Positions 1-9,820 are shown, numbered from the stretch's first letter. The stretch is DNA of 64,000 bases from Buttiauxella massiliensis (GCF_902500225.1 NZ_LR722660.1:1-64000); one strand, 5' to 3'. Numbers and translations are program-made. Notes: generated from the letters alone by a model not told the origin.

Positions 1-151
1 AAATGAATTACTGCTTGGTCACTCTTCAAGACTTGATATTTTTTTGATACCCGAAGGTATCTGAGATATCAATCCTGCGAGTGCCCACACAGATTGTCTG
101 ATAAATTGTTAAAGAGCAGTGAGTTAGGCGCTTTCGCTTGCTAACTCGAGG
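1..151 (-). promoter_or_regulatory. rRNA operon leader with antitermination boxB/boxA
   Basis: Read on the minus strand, this is the transcribed leader of a ribosomal RNA operon. A boxB-type hairpin (GTTAG...CTAAC, 123-145) is followed by a canonical boxA, TGCTCTTTAACA, at 107-118, then the conserved leader text running toward 16S. These elements load the Nus factors that make rRNA transcription resistant to Rho. By comparison with E. coli leaders the mature 16S should start a few tens of bases beyond position 1, so no rRNA gene body is in the window. The position next to murI matches rrnB of E. coli. Confidence 0.88.
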
Positions 152-157
152 TGGCGT

Positions 158-185
158 ATATTACGCTTTCCTCTTTCAGAGTCAA
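158..185 (-). promoter_or_regulatory. rRNA operon promoter P2
   Basis: On the minus strand a -35 TTGACT (180-185) and a -10 TAATAT (158-163) are separated by 16 bp. It sits immediately upstream of the boxB/boxA leader, as P2 does in E. coli rrn operons, and the transcript would start near 151. Confidence 0.85.
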
Positions 186-256
186 GCGTTTATTTTCGCT
201 TTTCATCTGGCTGACGGGCCGGTTTGTAAGCCGTTGTGCCGTGTCAGTGGAGGCGC

Positions 257-330
257 AGTATAGGGATTTTCTGGAAGCTGACAACCCCTATTTTCAATTT
301 TTATTTCAACCGTCTCTTTTTTATTCAAAT
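257..330 (-). promoter_or_regulatory. rRNA operon promoter P1 with UP element
   Basis: On the minus strand a -35 TTGTCA (279-284) and a -10 TATACT (257-262) are 16 bp apart, followed by a GC-rich GCGCC discriminator typical of stringently controlled rRNA P1 promoters. The A/T-rich block at 285-330 just upstream fits an UP element. It runs into the stop codon of murI at 321, so Fis sites, if present, would lie inside the murI 3' end. P1 and P2 are about 100 bp apart. Confidence 0.85.
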
Positions 331-1187
331 TCGCTGCAAACAGCTAGTTTTTCAAGCCTTGGGAAGCCATAACGCTGCAAAACGGGTGCTAATTGAGCAA
401 TCTCTGGCGTGAGCCCCATGCAGAACGCAATATTCTCATCTGCAGATAATGCATTCGGAGATTCATGTTCTAAAAGCCATACCGTACGGCGAGCAATTGC
501 AGCGCCTGAATCTATCAACCGAGTTCCTTCCGGCAGGACTTCCAGCAACTCTTCTTCTAATAGAGGGAAATGGGTGCAACCTAATACTACGGTATCCGGC
601 GGCTCTTTCATTCGTAGCCATGGGCGAAGAATCTTGCGCAGTTCCTCGAGATCAACAGGATGACCGTGCAACTTGGCTTCTGCTAATTCCACCAGCTCTG
701 CCGAGCCAAGCATTTCGATTTTGCATTCCGACGCAAAGCGTGCGACCAGTTCGTGCGTATAAGGACGGCGAACTGTACCGCGAGTCGCCAATAGGCCCAC
801 CACTCCATTAGTCGTCAGACGTGCAGCAGGCTTAATAGCTGGAACAACGCCTACAACAGGGAAAGCAAATTTCTCACGGAGGGCAGGAAGCGAAACAGTA
901 CTCGCCGTATTGCAGGCGATGATGGCGAGTGCGAGCGGGTAACGTTCCTGAACCGCAGTAACAATTTCAACTACGCGCTCAACAATGAATTCTTCGCTTT
1001 TCTCGCCGTAGGGAAATGCTACGTTATCGAAAGCATATATATAGTGCAGGTCAGGCAAAAGCTGCCGGACTTCGTCATACACAGAAAGCCCACCGACACC
1101 GGAGTCAAAAACCAGTACGGTGGGATGTGTATTAGAAGGTATAGCTGCCAGTGAGGTAGTATTCCCGTCCTGGGGTTTGATAGCCAT
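321..1187 (-). CDS. murI: Glutamate racemase MurI
   Basis: Cytoplasmic cofactor-independent racemase that makes D-glutamate for peptidoglycan. The 288-residue product has the N-terminal [10 protein letters not shown] motif (about residues 26-35) and the two catalytic cysteine motifs ACNTAS (Cys near 92) and LGCTHFP (Cys near 204). The ATG at 1187 was chosen because MAIKPQDGN aligns with the E. coli N-terminus; a longer frame opening at 1232 is unlikely. The first 56 bp overlap the end of btuB in another frame, so the two are probably translationally coupled. The rRNA P1 promoter follows directly. An N-terminal extension of about 20 residues before the core is typical of enterobacterial MurI. 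Confidence 0.96.
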   Translation of the reverse strand: MAIKPQDGNTTSLAAIPSNTHPTVLVFDSGVGGLSVYDEVRQLLPDLHYIYAFDNVAFPYGEKSEEFIVERVVEIVTAVQERYPLALAIIACNTASTVSLPALREKFAFPVVGVVPAIKPAARLTTNGVVGLLATRGTVRRPYTHELVARFASECKIEMLGSAELVELAEAKLHGHPVDLEELRKILRPWLRMKEPPDTVVLGCTHFPLLEEELLEVLPEGTRLIDSGAAIARRTVWLLEHESPNALSADENIAFCMGLTPEIAQLAPVLQRYGFPRLEKLAVCSEFE

Positions 1188-2997
1188 AGACCGTCTCGTA
1201 ATCTTTATCGAACAGGTTGGCGATTCTACCACGAACGGTGAGATGAGAGGTTACTGGATATGAAGCTGCAATATCCCATAGGCTCACACCACCCAATTTA
1301 ACTCGCTCGGAGGTCTGAGTGTCTGGATCATATGAGACGTCATAACGGATACCCAGATAACGGTAAGCAACATTCCAGTCTAGATCCCAAAGCTGCCAAT
1401 CAAGTTGATACTTCAACTGCTGTTTAGAACGTCGAGCCAGCACTTCATCCGTTTTTGTATTACGCGGGTCAACATAATCATAGGAAATTTGGTGCCCCAG
1501 TAGGCCAGTATCAAACTGTGCCGTCGCTTCAACACCTTTAATACGTGCTTCACCAATATTGTAAAAACGATAGGGGTAGGCACTCGCACTATCAATCAAG
1601 TTGTCGATATCGTTGCGATATCCCGTCACACGCCAGTTAACCGGACCGGTCAGTCCTTCAAAACCACCTTCCCACTGCTTACTTTCTTCAGGCTTGAGAT
1701 CCGGGTTGCCGTAACTCGCGCTATGGATTTGACTCATAGTCGCTGCTTTAAAAGCCGTTCCGTAAGAACCAACAACTCGATATCCGTCGATGAACTCCCA
1801 CGCAGCGCTAGTTTGCCAAGTGCTGTGGTTACCAAAGTTGGAGTTATCATCATTCCGCGCAGCTGCTTCCAGAGTTACTTTGTCAAACTGCTGCATTGCA
1901 GAAAAGAACACACCAGTATTGTGCTGTTCGTAGCCGTTGACCAGGTAGCCCGTTCCTGCTTGAGTTTTCTGTTTCTGCCAATCAACTCCCACACCAATAT
2001 TGCCGTGGCCCACGGAAAATGTATTCAGCCACTGAGCCGTATACTGTTTTACATCATCCATAGTTGCGGAGGGAGAATAGCGGCCTTTACTCGGATCATA
2101 GTTCTGGTCTTTACTGCGACCGTAACCTGCGACCAGTTGTGACTGATAACTCCCTTGCTTGTAACGTAACCCAGTATCCCAGCTCTGGCTATAAAGCTGG
2201 CGGGTATCTGGCGTGCCATCCACCATAAAATTAGCGTCGTAGTGCTCATAACCGTCATACGCTGTGCGGTTATCATAGCCAAAACCGCGGACAAAACTGC
2301 TCAAGCTATCAGTTATATTTTGTTCAACAGAACCAAAAAGTGACTTGCTCATGAAACCGTCATGATCGGGCTGGCGAGGTGCGTCCTGCGCAGCGATATC
2401 AAATCCATGCGTATAGGTATAGTTGCCACCCAGAGTGATTTTCGTTTTATCAAATACTTGCTGGAAGGAGCCATCGTAGCTTTGATAACCCTTTGAGCCT
2501 ATACCTGCTGAAATTTCCCCACCCGGTTCATCTCTACCAGTGATGATATTGATCACACCACCAATTGCATCCGAGCCATACAACGCCGAGCGCGGGCCGC
2601 GAATGTATTCAATGCGTTGTACCAACGAGACGGGGATCTGACTTAAATCTGCAACGTTGCTAATGCCAGCATTATTCAATGGAATACCATCGATCAGTAC
2701 CAGTACATGACGAGATTCAGTACCACGTATAAAAGTAGAAGATGACGTGCCCAATCCCCCGCTTTGCGCAATATCCACACCAGGTAAACGCGACATAACA
2801 TCAACAAGAGATTTAGCCTGCCACTTGTCGATATCCTCACGCGTTACAATCGAAGTCGGAGCCAGCACCGTATTAACCGGTTGCTGAAAACGATTTGCCG
2901 TCACCACCAGGTTTTCTTCGGAATTGCTGTCTTGCGCCCAGCCAGAAAAAGCCGTTACGGACAACGCCGTAAGCAGCGAAAGTTTTTTTAACTTCAT
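1132..2997 (-). CDS. btuB: TonB-dependent vitamin B12 transporter BtuB
   Basis: Outer-membrane 22-stranded barrel that imports cobalamin using TonB energy. The 621-residue precursor starts with a signal peptide (Lys-rich start, hydrophobic core, cleavage after about GWA at residue 21), then a TonB box (about ENLVVTANR), the plug domain with [14 protein letters not shown], and a long barrel ending in aromatic YYLTGSYTF, the usual outer-membrane C-terminal signature. It is slightly longer than the 614-residue E. coli protein. Expression should be controlled by the cobalamin riboswitch directly upstream. The 3' end overlaps murI by 56 bp, as in E. coli. Confidence 0.97.
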   Translation of the reverse strand: MKLKKLSLLTALSVTAFSGWAQDSNSEENLVVTANRFQQPVNTVLAPTSIVTREDIDKWQAKSLVDVMSRLPGVDIAQSGGLGTSSSTFIRGTESRHVLVLIDGIPLNNAGISNVADLSQIPVSLVQRIEYIRGPRSALYGSDAIGGVINIITGRDEPGGEISAGIGSKGYQSYDGSFQQVFDKTKITLGGNYTYTHGFDIAAQDAPRQPDHDGFMSKSLFGSVEQNITDSLSSFVRGFGYDNRTAYDGYEHYDANFMVDGTPDTRQLYSQSWDTGLRYKQGSYQSQLVAGYGRSKDQNYDPSKGRYSPSATMDDVKQYTAQWLNTFSVGHGNIGVGVDWQKQKTQAGTGYLVNGYEQHNTGVFFSAMQQFDKVTLEAAARNDDNSNFGNHSTWQTSAAWEFIDGYRVVGSYGTAFKAATMSQIHSASYGNPDLKPEESKQWEGGFEGLTGPVNWRVTGYRNDIDNLIDSASAYPYRFYNIGEARIKGVEATAQFDTGLLGHQISYDYVDPRNTKTDEVLARRSKQQLKYQLDWQLWDLDWNVAYRYLGIRYDVSYDPDTQTSERVKLGGVSLWDIAASYPVTSHLTVRGRIANLFDKDYETVYGYQTPGREYYLTGSYTF

Positions 2998-3005
2998 TTA
3001 TATAA

Positions 3006-3215
3006 GCATCCGCTTTTAAATCAAGGATGCCGCAGACATAACCGATAGCACGCGATAGTTATGCAGATTGCGACGTATACCGGCAGGTCTTCGGGCTTGG
3101 AGGCGTTCACTTCTGGATGATGACTTCCCACTTCTATAAGCAGTGTCTGCACCTGGCACTCATCCCGCTCTTCCTTACCGCTGCGCGTCAGCCCCAGAAT
3201 TACACTGGGTTCCCT
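3006..3215 (-). promoter_or_regulatory. Cobalamin riboswitch of btuB
   Basis: The untranslated leader of btuB carries hallmarks of the AdoCbl riboswitch. Reading the minus strand, GGGAACCCAGTG...CTGACGCGCAGCGGTAAGG occupies about 3172-3215 (P3-P6 core), GAGTGCCA follows, and the B12 box AGCCCGAAGACCTGCCGG lies at about 3080-3097. Just before the start codon, GCATCC (3025-3030) and GGATGC (3006-3011) can form the expression-platform hairpin that masks the ribosome site when B12 is bound. A palindromic repeat abuts the 5' edge of the riboswitch, where E. coli has its btuB promoter and the 5' strand of P1. Confidence 0.93.
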
Positions 3216-3344
3216 TTATACCCGTCGCCCTTCAAAATGCAGGGGTGTTGGCTACACTCACTCACCCGAATCACTTACTTCAGTAAGCTCATCGGGATTT
3301 GCTCGTTTGCCGCCTACCTGCATCTCGAAGTTTCTCGGGTATAA
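3216..3344. repeat. Palindromic MITE-like repeat, copy 1
   Basis: A 129-bp element with perfect 9-bp inverted ends, TTATACCCG (3216-3224) and CGGGTATAA (3336-3344), and an inner hairpin built on CTTAC...GTAAG flanked by CCGA/TCGGG. The core closely resembles two other copies in this window (35531-35659 and 44224-44414). Elements of this look (GACGGGTATA ends, CCCCAG..CTTAC..GTAAG..CTGGGG core) are common in Enterobacterales and resemble the YPAL type described in Yersinia; that family assignment is from memory. It codes for nothing. It separates btuB from trmA. Confidence 0.8.
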
Positions 3345-3485
3345 CTTATAAAAAGGCCGGAAGCGCTATGCTACGATTTTGTTAATAAGCTTGTCTATAA
3401 GCATCAAAATGCAACAGCGCTGGACATCACGAGCCTAATCCCTACAATCGCCGCGTAGTTTGACTTTACTAACAGGTAGCAACTC

Positions 3486-4586
3486 ATGACTCCAGAACAT
3501 CTCCCGATAGAACTTTACGACGCGCAACTGGCCGAAAAAGTCGCCCGCTTGCAAAGCATGATGGCCCCTTTTGCAGCTCCCGCGCCGGAGGTGTTCCGTT
3601 CACCGGTCAGCCATTACCGGATGCGCGCTGAATTCCGCATCTGGCACGATGAAGACGACCTGTACCACATCATGTTTGACCAGGAAACCAAGCAACGTAT
3701 TCGGGTTAATAGTTTCCCGGCAGCAAGTGAACTTATCAACGCACTAATGCCAGCAATGCTCGATGGTGTGCGCGATATTCCCGCTCTGCGTTTTAAGCTT
3801 TTCCAGATTGATTATCTGACTACCATGAGCAATCAGGCTGTGGTTTCGTTGCTTTATCATCGCAAGTTGGGTGAAGAGTGGCAGCAACACGCTGAAGCAT
3901 TGCGCGATAACCTGCGTGCTCAGGGTTTCAACGTTCATTTAATTGGCCGTGCTACAAAGACCAAAATCGAGTTAGATCAGGATTTCATCGATGAGCGTTT
4001 AACCGTTGCCGGTAAAGAGATGATTTATCGCCAGGTTGAGAACAGTTTTACTCAGCCGAATGCCGCGATGAATGTTCATATGCTGGAATGGGCACTGGAT
4101 GCAACTCAGGGTTCCAGGGGCGATCTGCTGGAATTGTACTGTGGTAACGGTAACTTCTCGCTGGCACTGGCGCGTAACTTTAACCGCGTACTGGCGACTG
4201 AAATCGCCAAACCATCTGTTGCTGCTGCGCAGTACAACATTGCGGCGAATGAAATTGAAAACGTGCAAATTATACGTATGGCGGCTGAAGATTTTACTCA
4301 GGCAATGAATGGCGTGCGCGAGTTCAGGCGTCTGGAAGGTATCGACCTTAAAGGCTATCAGTGCGAAACCATTTTCGTCGATCCACCGCGTAGCGGCCTG
4401 GATGCAGACACAGTGAAGATGGTGCAGGCATACCCACGTATTCTCTATATTTCTTGCAACCCGCAGACCCTATGCGAGAATCTGGAAGTATTAAACGAAA
4501 CCCATAATATTTCGCGCCTGGCGCTCTTCGACCAGTTCCCGTATACGCATCATATGGAATGCGGTGTGTGGCTGACACGCAAATAG
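3486..4586 (+). CDS. trmA: tRNA (uracil-5-)-methyltransferase TrmA
   Basis: S-adenosylmethionine-dependent enzyme that makes ribothymidine at U54 of the tRNA T-loop (also reported to act on U341 of tmRNA). At 366 residues it equals E. coli TrmA. Visible are the SAM-binding motif [12 protein letters not shown] (about residues 215-226), [10 protein letters not shown], the catalytic Cys in ISCNP (about 324) and the C-terminal HHMECG containing the general-base Glu. The ATG at 3486 opens MTPEHLP as in E. coli. It is a single-gene unit closed by the hairpin at 4591, which it shares with convergent yijD. Confidence 0.97.
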   Translation: MTPEHLPIELYDAQLAEKVARLQSMMAPFAAPAPEVFRSPVSHYRMRAEFRIWHDEDDLYHIMFDQETKQRIRVNSFPAASELINALMPAMLDGVRDIPALRFKLFQIDYLTTMSNQAVVSLLYHRKLGEEWQQHAEALRDNLRAQGFNVHLIGRATKTKIELDQDFIDERLTVAGKEMIYRQVENSFTQPNAAMNVHMLEWALDATQGSRGDLLELYCGNGNFSLALARNFNRVLATEIAKPSVAAAQYNIAANEIENVQIIRMAAEDFTQAMNGVREFRRLEGIDLKGYQCETIFVDPPRSGLDADTVKMVQAYPRILYISCNPQTLCENLEVLNETHNISRLALFDQFPYTHHMECGVWLTRK

Positions 4587-4590
4587 CAAA

Positions 4591-4614
4591 ACGGACGCCT
4601 CGGCGTCCGTTTTT
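4591..4614 (+). terminator. Rho-independent terminator of trmA (bidirectional with yijD)
   Basis: Perfect inverted repeat ACGGACGCC/GGCGTCCGT around a short loop, followed by TTTTT, five bases after the trmA stop codon and 18 bases from the convergent yijD stop. A GC-rich stem with an A-run on its left flank could serve both directions. Confidence 0.9.
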
Positions 4615-4631
4615 ATTTCTGGCTAAGAATA

Positions 4632-4988
4632 CTATTCAGTTACCTGCGCTTTACGGGCGCGAACTTTGAAACCAATCCAGAACAACAATGCGACTGAAAG
4701 CACCGCAGGCAAGAAGTTAGAGCCAATCGCCGGATACTCAGCCCGCACAACGGCGCTATATAACAAGACACCCAGCACAAAGCACGCCGCAGCAATACTT
4801 GGCAGGCCAACTGGCATCGTGCGGTTCAGATAACGTTGATGCAAGCAGTACACCGTCAGCACCAGCGTGATCATCGGGAAAATGGAAAACGGCACAACCG
4901 AGCTAAATAGCGCGGCAAACGTTCCGTTAATTGCCAGGCCTGCAATAAACGCCAGCCCGAGCGTACCTCTCTCTTGTAACTGTTTCAT
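4632..4988 (-). CDS. yijD: Inner-membrane protein YijD
   Basis: Small hydrophobic protein of unknown biochemical role, 118 residues, matching E. coli YijD. About four membrane-spanning stretches are visible, including the segments around [42 protein letters not shown] and [13 protein letters not shown], with a basic C-terminal tail (KVRARKAQ). The ATG at 4988 is preceded by AAGGAAGAG and gives the MKQ start of the E. coli protein; an upstream in-frame start at 5006 is less likely. It lies 14 bases after fabR and is probably in one operon with it, but no regulatory link to fatty-acid synthesis can be read from the sequence. Confidence 0.9.
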   Translation of the reverse strand: MKQLQERGTLGLAFIAGLAINGTFAALFSSVVPFSIFPMITLVLTVYCLHQRYLNRTMPVGLPSIAAACFVLGVLLYSAVVRAEYPAIGSNFLPAVLSVALLFWIGFKVRARKAQVTE

Positions 4989-5002
4989 TGCTCTTCCTTT
5001 AC

Positions 5003-5644
5003 TCACTCTGAAGATATTTGAGCTAATGCTACTTTCTCTTGCTCCCGGCGATACCAGTAGTACGCACCTTTTGAAATCATGCGTAACTGAAGTACCAGGC
5101 GCTCTTCAAGCTGACGACGCTGATCGGCATCAACGTCCAGCGCTTCGGCACCAGCACTAAAGACAATCGTAACCATCGCTTCCGCCTGCGCTTCAGTAAA
5201 ACTGCGCGGCATGCGATTTTCGAGTTCCAGATAGTCAGCAAGTTCCGCAATAAAGTGCTGAATTTCACGGGCAACAGCGGCACGAAATGCGGCAGACGTT
5301 CCAGAACGCTCACGTAACAACAAACGAAATGCGTTGGGATTATTACCGATAAATTCCATAAATGTTGAGACAGAAGTACGAATTACGCTCCCGCCTTTGG
5401 CAATTCGCTGGCGAGCCTGGCGCATTAACTGGCGCAGCATCAGGCCGCTTTCATCAACCATTGTTAAACCCAGTTCGTCAACATCACGAAAGTGGCGATA
5501 AAACGATGTTGGCGCTATACCAGCCTCACGGGCGACTTCGCGCAAACTCAGGCTGGCAAAACTTCGTTCAGCACTTAACTGGCTAAACGCGGCTTCGACC
5601 AGAGAACGCCTGGTTCTTTCTTTTTGTTGCGCTCTTACACCCAT
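5003..5644 (-). CDS. fabR: HTH-type repressor of unsaturated fatty-acid synthesis FabR
   Basis: TetR-family repressor; in E. coli it lowers fabA and fabB transcription in response to the unsaturated acyl pool. The 213-residue product from MGVRAQQKE has the TetR helix-turn-helix near residues 30-55 ([15 protein letters not shown]) followed by an all-helical ligand domain. The start at 5644 is the second of two tandem ATGs (5647 is the other) with AGG about seven bases upstream of the first; the long upstream extension of the open frame has no support. It is divergent from sthA and followed closely by yijD. The last residues differ from E. coli, as is usual for this tail. Confidence 0.95.
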   Translation of the reverse strand: MGVRAQQKERTRRSLVEAAFSQLSAERSFASLSLREVAREAGIAPTSFYRHFRDVDELGLTMVDESGLMLRQLMRQARQRIAKGGSVIRTSVSTFMEFIGNNPNAFRLLLRERSGTSAAFRAAVAREIQHFIAELADYLELENRMPRSFTEAQAEAMVTIVFSAGAEALDVDADQRRQLEERLVLQLRMISKGAYYWYRREQEKVALAQISSE

Positions 5645-5839
5645 CATATTGCCTGAATCTCTTAATCGAACTCGCACTATACCAGAGAATAACTTAACTG
5701 GTTTTATACAGGATTGTGAATGATTGTTTACGCGAGCCGCCTCGCGTAACGCAGCAAAAAGCACAAGGATAATTGGGTTATCCCGCTGTTGATGTTACCA
5801 TTGTGTTGCTTTTATGTATAAGAACAGGTAAGCCTTACC

Positions 5840-7240
5840 ATGTCACACACCTACGATTATGACGCAATAGTAATTGGTTCCGGTCCTGGCGGCGAAGGTG
5901 CCGCAATGGGGCTGGTGAAACTCGGAGCAAGGGTAGCCGTTGTTGAGCGCTACCATAACGTGGGTGGCGGTTGCACTCACTGGGGAACCATCCCCTCAAA
6001 AGCGCTGCGCCACGCAGTCAGCCGCATTATCGAATTTAACCAAAATCCTTTATATAGCGACCACACACATCTCCTCCGTTCTTCCTTCGCCGATATTCTT
6101 AATCACGCTGATAGCGTCATTAACCAACAAACTCGCATGCGCCAGAGCTTTTATGAGCGTAACCGCTGCGAGATGTTGCAGGGCGATGCACGCTTTGTAG
6201 ATGCACATACTATCTCGCTGGAATGTCACGATGGTTCGGTGGAGATGATCACCGCCGAGAAGTTCATTATTGCTTGTGGCTCGCGCCCTTATCGTCCACC
6301 AGAAGTCGATTTCAGCCATCCGCGTGTGTACGACAGCGATTCCATTCTTAACCTGCATCACGAACCCCGCCACGTCATTATTTATGGCGCAGGGGTGATT
6401 GGTTGCGAGTATGCGTCGATTTTCCGTGGCATGAACGTCAAGGTTGATTTGATTAATACTCGCGATCGCCTGTTGGCGTTTCTCGATCAGGAGATGTCCG
6501 ACTCGCTCTCTTACCATTTCTGGAATAGCGGCGTCGTTATTCGCCACAACGAAGAGTTTGAGAACATCGAAGGCGTGGAAGATGGCGTCATTGTCTCGCT
6601 AAAATCTGGTAAAAAAGTGAAGGCTGACTGCCTGCTTTATGCGAATGGGCGCACGGGTAATACCGATTCGCTGTCACTGGAAAATGTAGGACTGGAAGCC
6701 GATGGCCGTGGTCTGTTGAAGGTCAACAGCATGTACCAGACCGCACAGCCGCATATTTATGCCGTTGGCGATGTGATTGGTTACCCGAGCCTGGCATCAG
6801 CGGCTTACGATCAGGGCAGAATCGCGGCCCAAGCCCTGGTGAAAGGCGAAGCAACGGCGCATCTGATTGAAGATATTCCAACCGGTATTTATACCATTCC
6901 GGAAATCAGTTCCGTCGGGAAAACCGAACAGCAGTTAACGTCGATGAAGGTACCGTATGAAGTGGGTCGCGCACAGTTCAAGCATCTCGCTCGAGCGCAA
7001 ATTGTCGGTATGAACGTGGGCACGCTAAAAATTCTCTTCCATCGTGAGACGAAAGAGATTTTAGGGATCCACTGCTTTGGTGAACGCGCGGCCGAAATTA
7101 TTCACATCGGCCAGGCGATTATGGAGCAGAAAGGTGGTGGTAACACGATCGAGTACTTTGTTAACACCACCTTCAACTACCCGACCATGGCGGAAGCCTA
7201 TCGGGTAGCGGCTTTAAACGGCTTGAACCGCTTGTTTTAA
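5840..7240 (+). CDS. sthA: Soluble pyridine nucleotide transhydrogenase SthA
   Basis: FAD enzyme that moves reducing equivalents from NADPH to NAD+, balancing the NADPH pool. The 466 residues match E. coli SthA along the full length. An FAD-binding GSGPGGEGA motif lies near residue 13, a NAD(P)-binding [10 protein letters not shown] near 184, the second FAD motif YAVGDVIG near 310, and the dimerisation domain is C-terminal. The redox-disulfide region of related flavoproteins reads [12 protein letters not shown] here, with only one cysteine, as expected for SthA and unlike lipoamide dehydrogenase. Its last 27 bp overlap the 3' end of oxyR, which runs the other way. Confidence 0.96.
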   Translation: MSHTYDYDAIVIGSGPGGEGAAMGLVKLGARVAVVERYHNVGGGCTHWGTIPSKALRHAVSRIIEFNQNPLYSDHTHLLRSSFADILNHADSVINQQTRMRQSFYERNRCEMLQGDARFVDAHTISLECHDGSVEMITAEKFIIACGSRPYRPPEVDFSHPRVYDSDSILNLHHEPRHVIIYGAGVIGCEYASIFRGMNVKVDLINTRDRLLAFLDQEMSDSLSYHFWNSGVVIRHNEEFENIEGVEDGVIVSLKSGKKVKADCLLYANGRTGNTDSLSLENVGLEADGRGLLKVNSMYQTAQPHIYAVGDVIGYPSLASAAYDQGRIAAQALVKGEATAHLIEDIPTGIYTIPEISSVGKTEQQLTSMKVPYEVGRAQFKHLARAQIVGMNVGTLKILFHRETKEILGIHCFGERAAEIIHIGQAIMEQKGGGNTIEYFVNTTFNYPTMAEAYRVAALNGLNRLF

Positions 7241-8140
7241 CTCTGGCTCAAAATGGCCATCCATATGTGTACGGATGGCCTCTGCTAGTTGCTCATAGCG
7301 ACCACGCAGTGGAGAACCCGGACGATAAACCAGGCCGATAGTACGACGCGGCTCGGGTTTATAACATGGCAGGTAAACCACGCCGTCACGACAGCGCTCG
7401 TTTGGAACTGCCAGCGCAGGTAACAATGTTATCCCACTTCCGGCTGCCACCATGTTACGCAGCGTTTCAAGGCTGGTTGCACGGAAATGCGTGTCTTCTT
7501 CAGCGCCCGCTTCAAAGCAGAAACCCAGTGCCTGATCGCGCAGACAGTGCCCGTCTTCCAGCATCAGCAGTTTTTCACCCGCAAGATCCGATAATGGCAC
7601 GCGATCACGGTCCGCCCACGGGTGGTCCTGGTAAATCGCCAGCATCATTGGCTCATCAAACAGCGGCACTTCAATAAAGGCTTCGCTCTCTTTCACCAAA
7701 GCGAGAATCGCACAGTCGAGTTTCCCACTATCAAGCTGCGCTAATAGCTGATGGGTCTGCGCCTCGTGCAGGTACATTTCTAGTTTGGGAAAAGTTTTAT
7801 GCAGCATCGGGATAATCTGCGGCAGCAGATAAGGCCCAACGGTTGGGATCAAGCCAATGTGCAGCGGCCCGGACATCGCCTCGCCCTGCTGACTCGCCAT
7901 CTCTTTTAGGACTTTAACTTCTCGCAGCACTGTGCGAGCTTGGTCCACCAGCAACAAACCCGCCTGAGTGAACAACACTTTACGGCTGGTGCGTTCAAGC
8001 AGCATCACGCCGAGTTCATCTTCAAGTTTACGTATTTGACCGCTCAGTGTTGGCTGACTGACATGGCAGGCGTCCGCTGCCCGACGAAAGTGACGATGCT
8101 CAGCCAGCGCCACCAGGTATTCTAGATCACGAATATTCAT
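7214..8140 (-). CDS. oxyR: Hydrogen-peroxide sensor and regulator OxyR
   Basis: LysR-family activator that senses H2O2 through an intramolecular disulfide and switches on katG, oxyS and other defence genes. The 308-residue protein has the N-terminal winged helix-turn-helix ([20 protein letters not shown], about residues 20-39). Both redox cysteines are in [15 protein letters not shown], at the positions of Cys199 and Cys208 of E. coli. The tail is three residues longer than in E. coli. Transcription is divergent from oxyS, and the shared spacer carries ATAG/CTAT-type half-sites that would allow self-repression. The gene ends inside the sthA 3' end. Confidence 0.96.
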   Translation of the reverse strand: MNIRDLEYLVALAEHRHFRRAADACHVSQPTLSGQIRKLEDELGVMLLERTSRKVLFTQAGLLLVDQARTVLREVKVLKEMASQQGEAMSGPLHIGLIPTVGPYLLPQIIPMLHKTFPKLEMYLHEAQTHQLLAQLDSGKLDCAILALVKESEAFIEVPLFDEPMMLAIYQDHPWADRDRVPLSDLAGEKLLMLEDGHCLRDQALGFCFEAGAEEDTHFRATSLETLRNMVAAGSGITLLPALAVPNERCRDGVVYLPCYKPEPRRTIGLVYRPGSPLRGRYEQLAEAIRTHMDGHFEPELKQAVQAV

Positions 8141-8169
8141 TCTCTATCCTCCGTCGCCATGATAGCCCA

Positions 8170-8212
8170 TGGCGATAGAAATCATAGCAACGAACGATTA
8201 TCCCTATCAACC
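8170..8212. promoter_or_regulatory. Candidate OxyR operator between oxyR and oxyS
   Basis: The spacer contains ATAG and CTAT pieces at helical-turn spacing (ATAGAAATCATAG near 8175, then ATTATCCCTAT near 8198), resembling the OxyR consensus of spaced ATAG...CTAT repeats. The location, just upstream of both divergent starts, is where OxyR binds in E. coli. The match is imperfect, so exact limits are uncertain. Confidence 0.5.
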
Positions 8213-8239
8213 ATTCATATTGAATAATAGCCATCAACA

Positions 8240-8351
8240 GCACAAACCATCCATGGATCGCGGTTGTGTTGTAGGGAAACCCCCTGTTCTCCGAACAAAG
8301 TACTGAAGCCAACGTGAATCATTTAGCGGACATTATGTCCGCTCTTTTTTT
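8240..8351 (+). ncRNA. oxyS: Peroxide-induced small RNA OxyS
   Basis: OxyS is an Hfq-binding sRNA of about 110 nt made from the strand opposite oxyR upon peroxide stress, acting on targets such as fhlA and rpoS regulation. The 3' half matches what I recall of E. coli OxyS: GAAGCCAACGTGAA at 8305-8318, then the terminator stem AGCGGACA...TGTCCGCT (8325-8343) and a run of seven or more T. Location and orientation relative to oxyR are also right. The 5' half is diverged; the start near 8240 is set from the expected length and a weak TAATAG-type -10 near 8224-8229. No gene lies in this stretch. Confidence 0.75.
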
Positions 8352-8364
8352 ATCCGTTAGATAC

Positions 8365-8391
8365 AAAAAAAGCCCGGCACAAGGCCAGGCT
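8365..8391 (-). terminator. Rho-independent terminator of the argCBGH operon
   Basis: On the minus strand AGCCTGGCC...GGCCGGGCT-type arms (AGCCTGGCCTTGTGCCGGGCT) form a stem followed by TTTTTTT, about 20 bases beyond the argH stop codon. It marks the end of the arginine operon. Confidence 0.88.
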
Positions 8392-8411
8392 CATTTTATC
8401 CTGCAAAACGT

Positions 8412-9785
8412 TTACACCAGGCGCTGCTTCGCATCGCTAATCGCCAATGCTACCTGCTGAGGAGAAACGCCGCCTTTGGCTGAGCGCTTATCCAGGCATG
8501 ATTGCAATGACAAAATGGGATAAACATCATCACCGATTGTGGCACTGAATTTCTGCAAATCAGCAAGCGGCAATGCTTCCAGCGCTTTGCCCTGGCGAAT
8601 CGCTTCTACGACCGCTTCACCCACAATATGGTGCGCTTCACGGAACGGTACGCCTTTCGCTACCAGGTAATCAGCCAGTTCAGTTGCGTTGGCATAACCC
8701 TGCTCGGCAGCTTCTTTGCAGCGCGGGCGTTTAACCTGAATACCATCGAGCACCAGAACGGACATATGCAAGCAATCCATCCAGGTATCAAGCGCGTCGA
8801 ACAGACCTTCTTTGTCTTCCTGCATATCTTTGTTATACGCCAGCGGCAGCCCTTTCAGGGTCATCATCATACCCGTCAGAGCACCCTGCACACGGCCACA
8901 TTTGCCACGGATAAGCTCGAGCGCATCCGGGTTTTTCTTCTGTGGCATCAAGGAAGAGCCAGAGGTCACGCGGTCAGACAACTCAACAAACCCAGCTTCC
9001 CCGGTATTGAAGAAAATCAGGTCTTCTGCGAAACGGGACAGGTGAACCATACCGATGGACGCGTCAGAAAGCAGTTCAAGCACATGGTCACGGTCAGAGA
9101 CGCTATCCAGGCTATTGCGCGTCGCAGATGCAAAACCTAACCAGCCAGCAAGTTGCTCACGGTCGATTTCATAGGCTGTACCAGCCAGTGCGCCGCTGCC
9201 CAGCGGGCTAACGTCGAGGCGCTCCAGCGTGCTCTGCAAACGGCTTTCATCACGCGCCAGCATTTCAACGTAAGCCAGGCACCAGTGTGCAAAAGTTACC
9301 GGCTGTGCACGTTGCAGGTGCGTATAACCCGGCATGACTGCATCCTGGTTATTCTCAGCGGTTTCAACCAGCGCATGTTGCAGTTGGCGAGTCACCCCCA
9401 ACAATTCACTGATTTGCATTTTGCACCACAGTTTAAGGTCAGTGGCGACCTGGTCATTACGGCTACGGCCAGTGTGGAGTTTTTTACCCAGCGCACCGAC
9501 TTTATCAATCAGTTTGCCTTCCACCCAACTGTGAATATCTTCCGCATCGCTCTCAAGGATCGCTTGCGGATTGGCCTGCACTTCTTCCAACAGGAAATTC
9601 AGTGCCTGCTCAAGCTCCTGCTGCTCAGCAACAGTCAGAACACCAACGGTAACCAGCGCTTTGGACCAGGCGACAGAACCCACAATATCTTGCTCAGCCA
9701 GTCGGTAATCAAAGCGCAATGAATCATTGAACGATTTGAAACGTTGGTCTGCTGCCTGAGTAAAACGTCCACCCCAAAGTGCCAT
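8412..9785 (-). CDS. argH: Argininosuccinate lyase ArgH
   Basis: Last step of arginine synthesis: splits argininosuccinate into arginine and fumarate. The 457 residues equal the E. coli length. The fumarase/aspartase superfamily signature [11 protein letters not shown] (about residues 280-290), the catalytic-region HTGRSRNDQ (about 106-114) and TPGYTHLQ-type segment ([12 protein letters not shown]) are present. The ATG at 9785 opens MALWGGRF as in other enterobacteria. It is last in argCBGH, separated from argG by a 120-bp palindromic element, and followed by a strong terminator. Confidence 0.97.
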   Translation of the reverse strand: MALWGGRFTQAADQRFKSFNDSLRFDYRLAEQDIVGSVAWSKALVTVGVLTVAEQQELEQALNFLLEEVQANPQAILESDAEDIHSWVEGKLIDKVGALGKKLHTGRSRNDQVATDLKLWCKMQISELLGVTRQLQHALVETAENNQDAVMPGYTHLQRAQPVTFAHWCLAYVEMLARDESRLQSTLERLDVSPLGSGALAGTAYEIDREQLAGWLGFASATRNSLDSVSDRDHVLELLSDASIGMVHLSRFAEDLIFFNTGEAGFVELSDRVTSGSSLMPQKKNPDALELIRGKCGRVQGALTGMMMTLKGLPLAYNKDMQEDKEGLFDALDTWMDCLHMSVLVLDGIQVKRPRCKEAAEQGYANATELADYLVAKGVPFREAHHIVGEAVVEAIRQGKALEALPLADLQKFSATIGDDVYPILSLQSCLDKRSAKGGVSPQQVALAISDAKQRLV

Positions 9786-9820
9786 ATTGATGCTCCATTA
9801 ATTAAATGATTCGACTACCG

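Noticed and set aside
151-372. Plus-strand 73-codon frame at the left edge
   Set aside because: It covers the rRNA promoters and the murI 3' end on the opposite strand.
3117-3344. Plus-strand 75-codon frame upstream of trmA
   Set aside because: It lies wholly in the btuB riboswitch and the palindromic repeat, both non-coding.
5840-7240. sthA as a disulfide reductase (lipoamide dehydrogenase type)
   Set aside because: Only one cysteine is present where the redox pair would be, and the sequence follows SthA along its length.
9153-9722. Plus-strand frame (189 codons) opposite argH
   Set aside because: Antisense shadow of argH, which is intact and full length.
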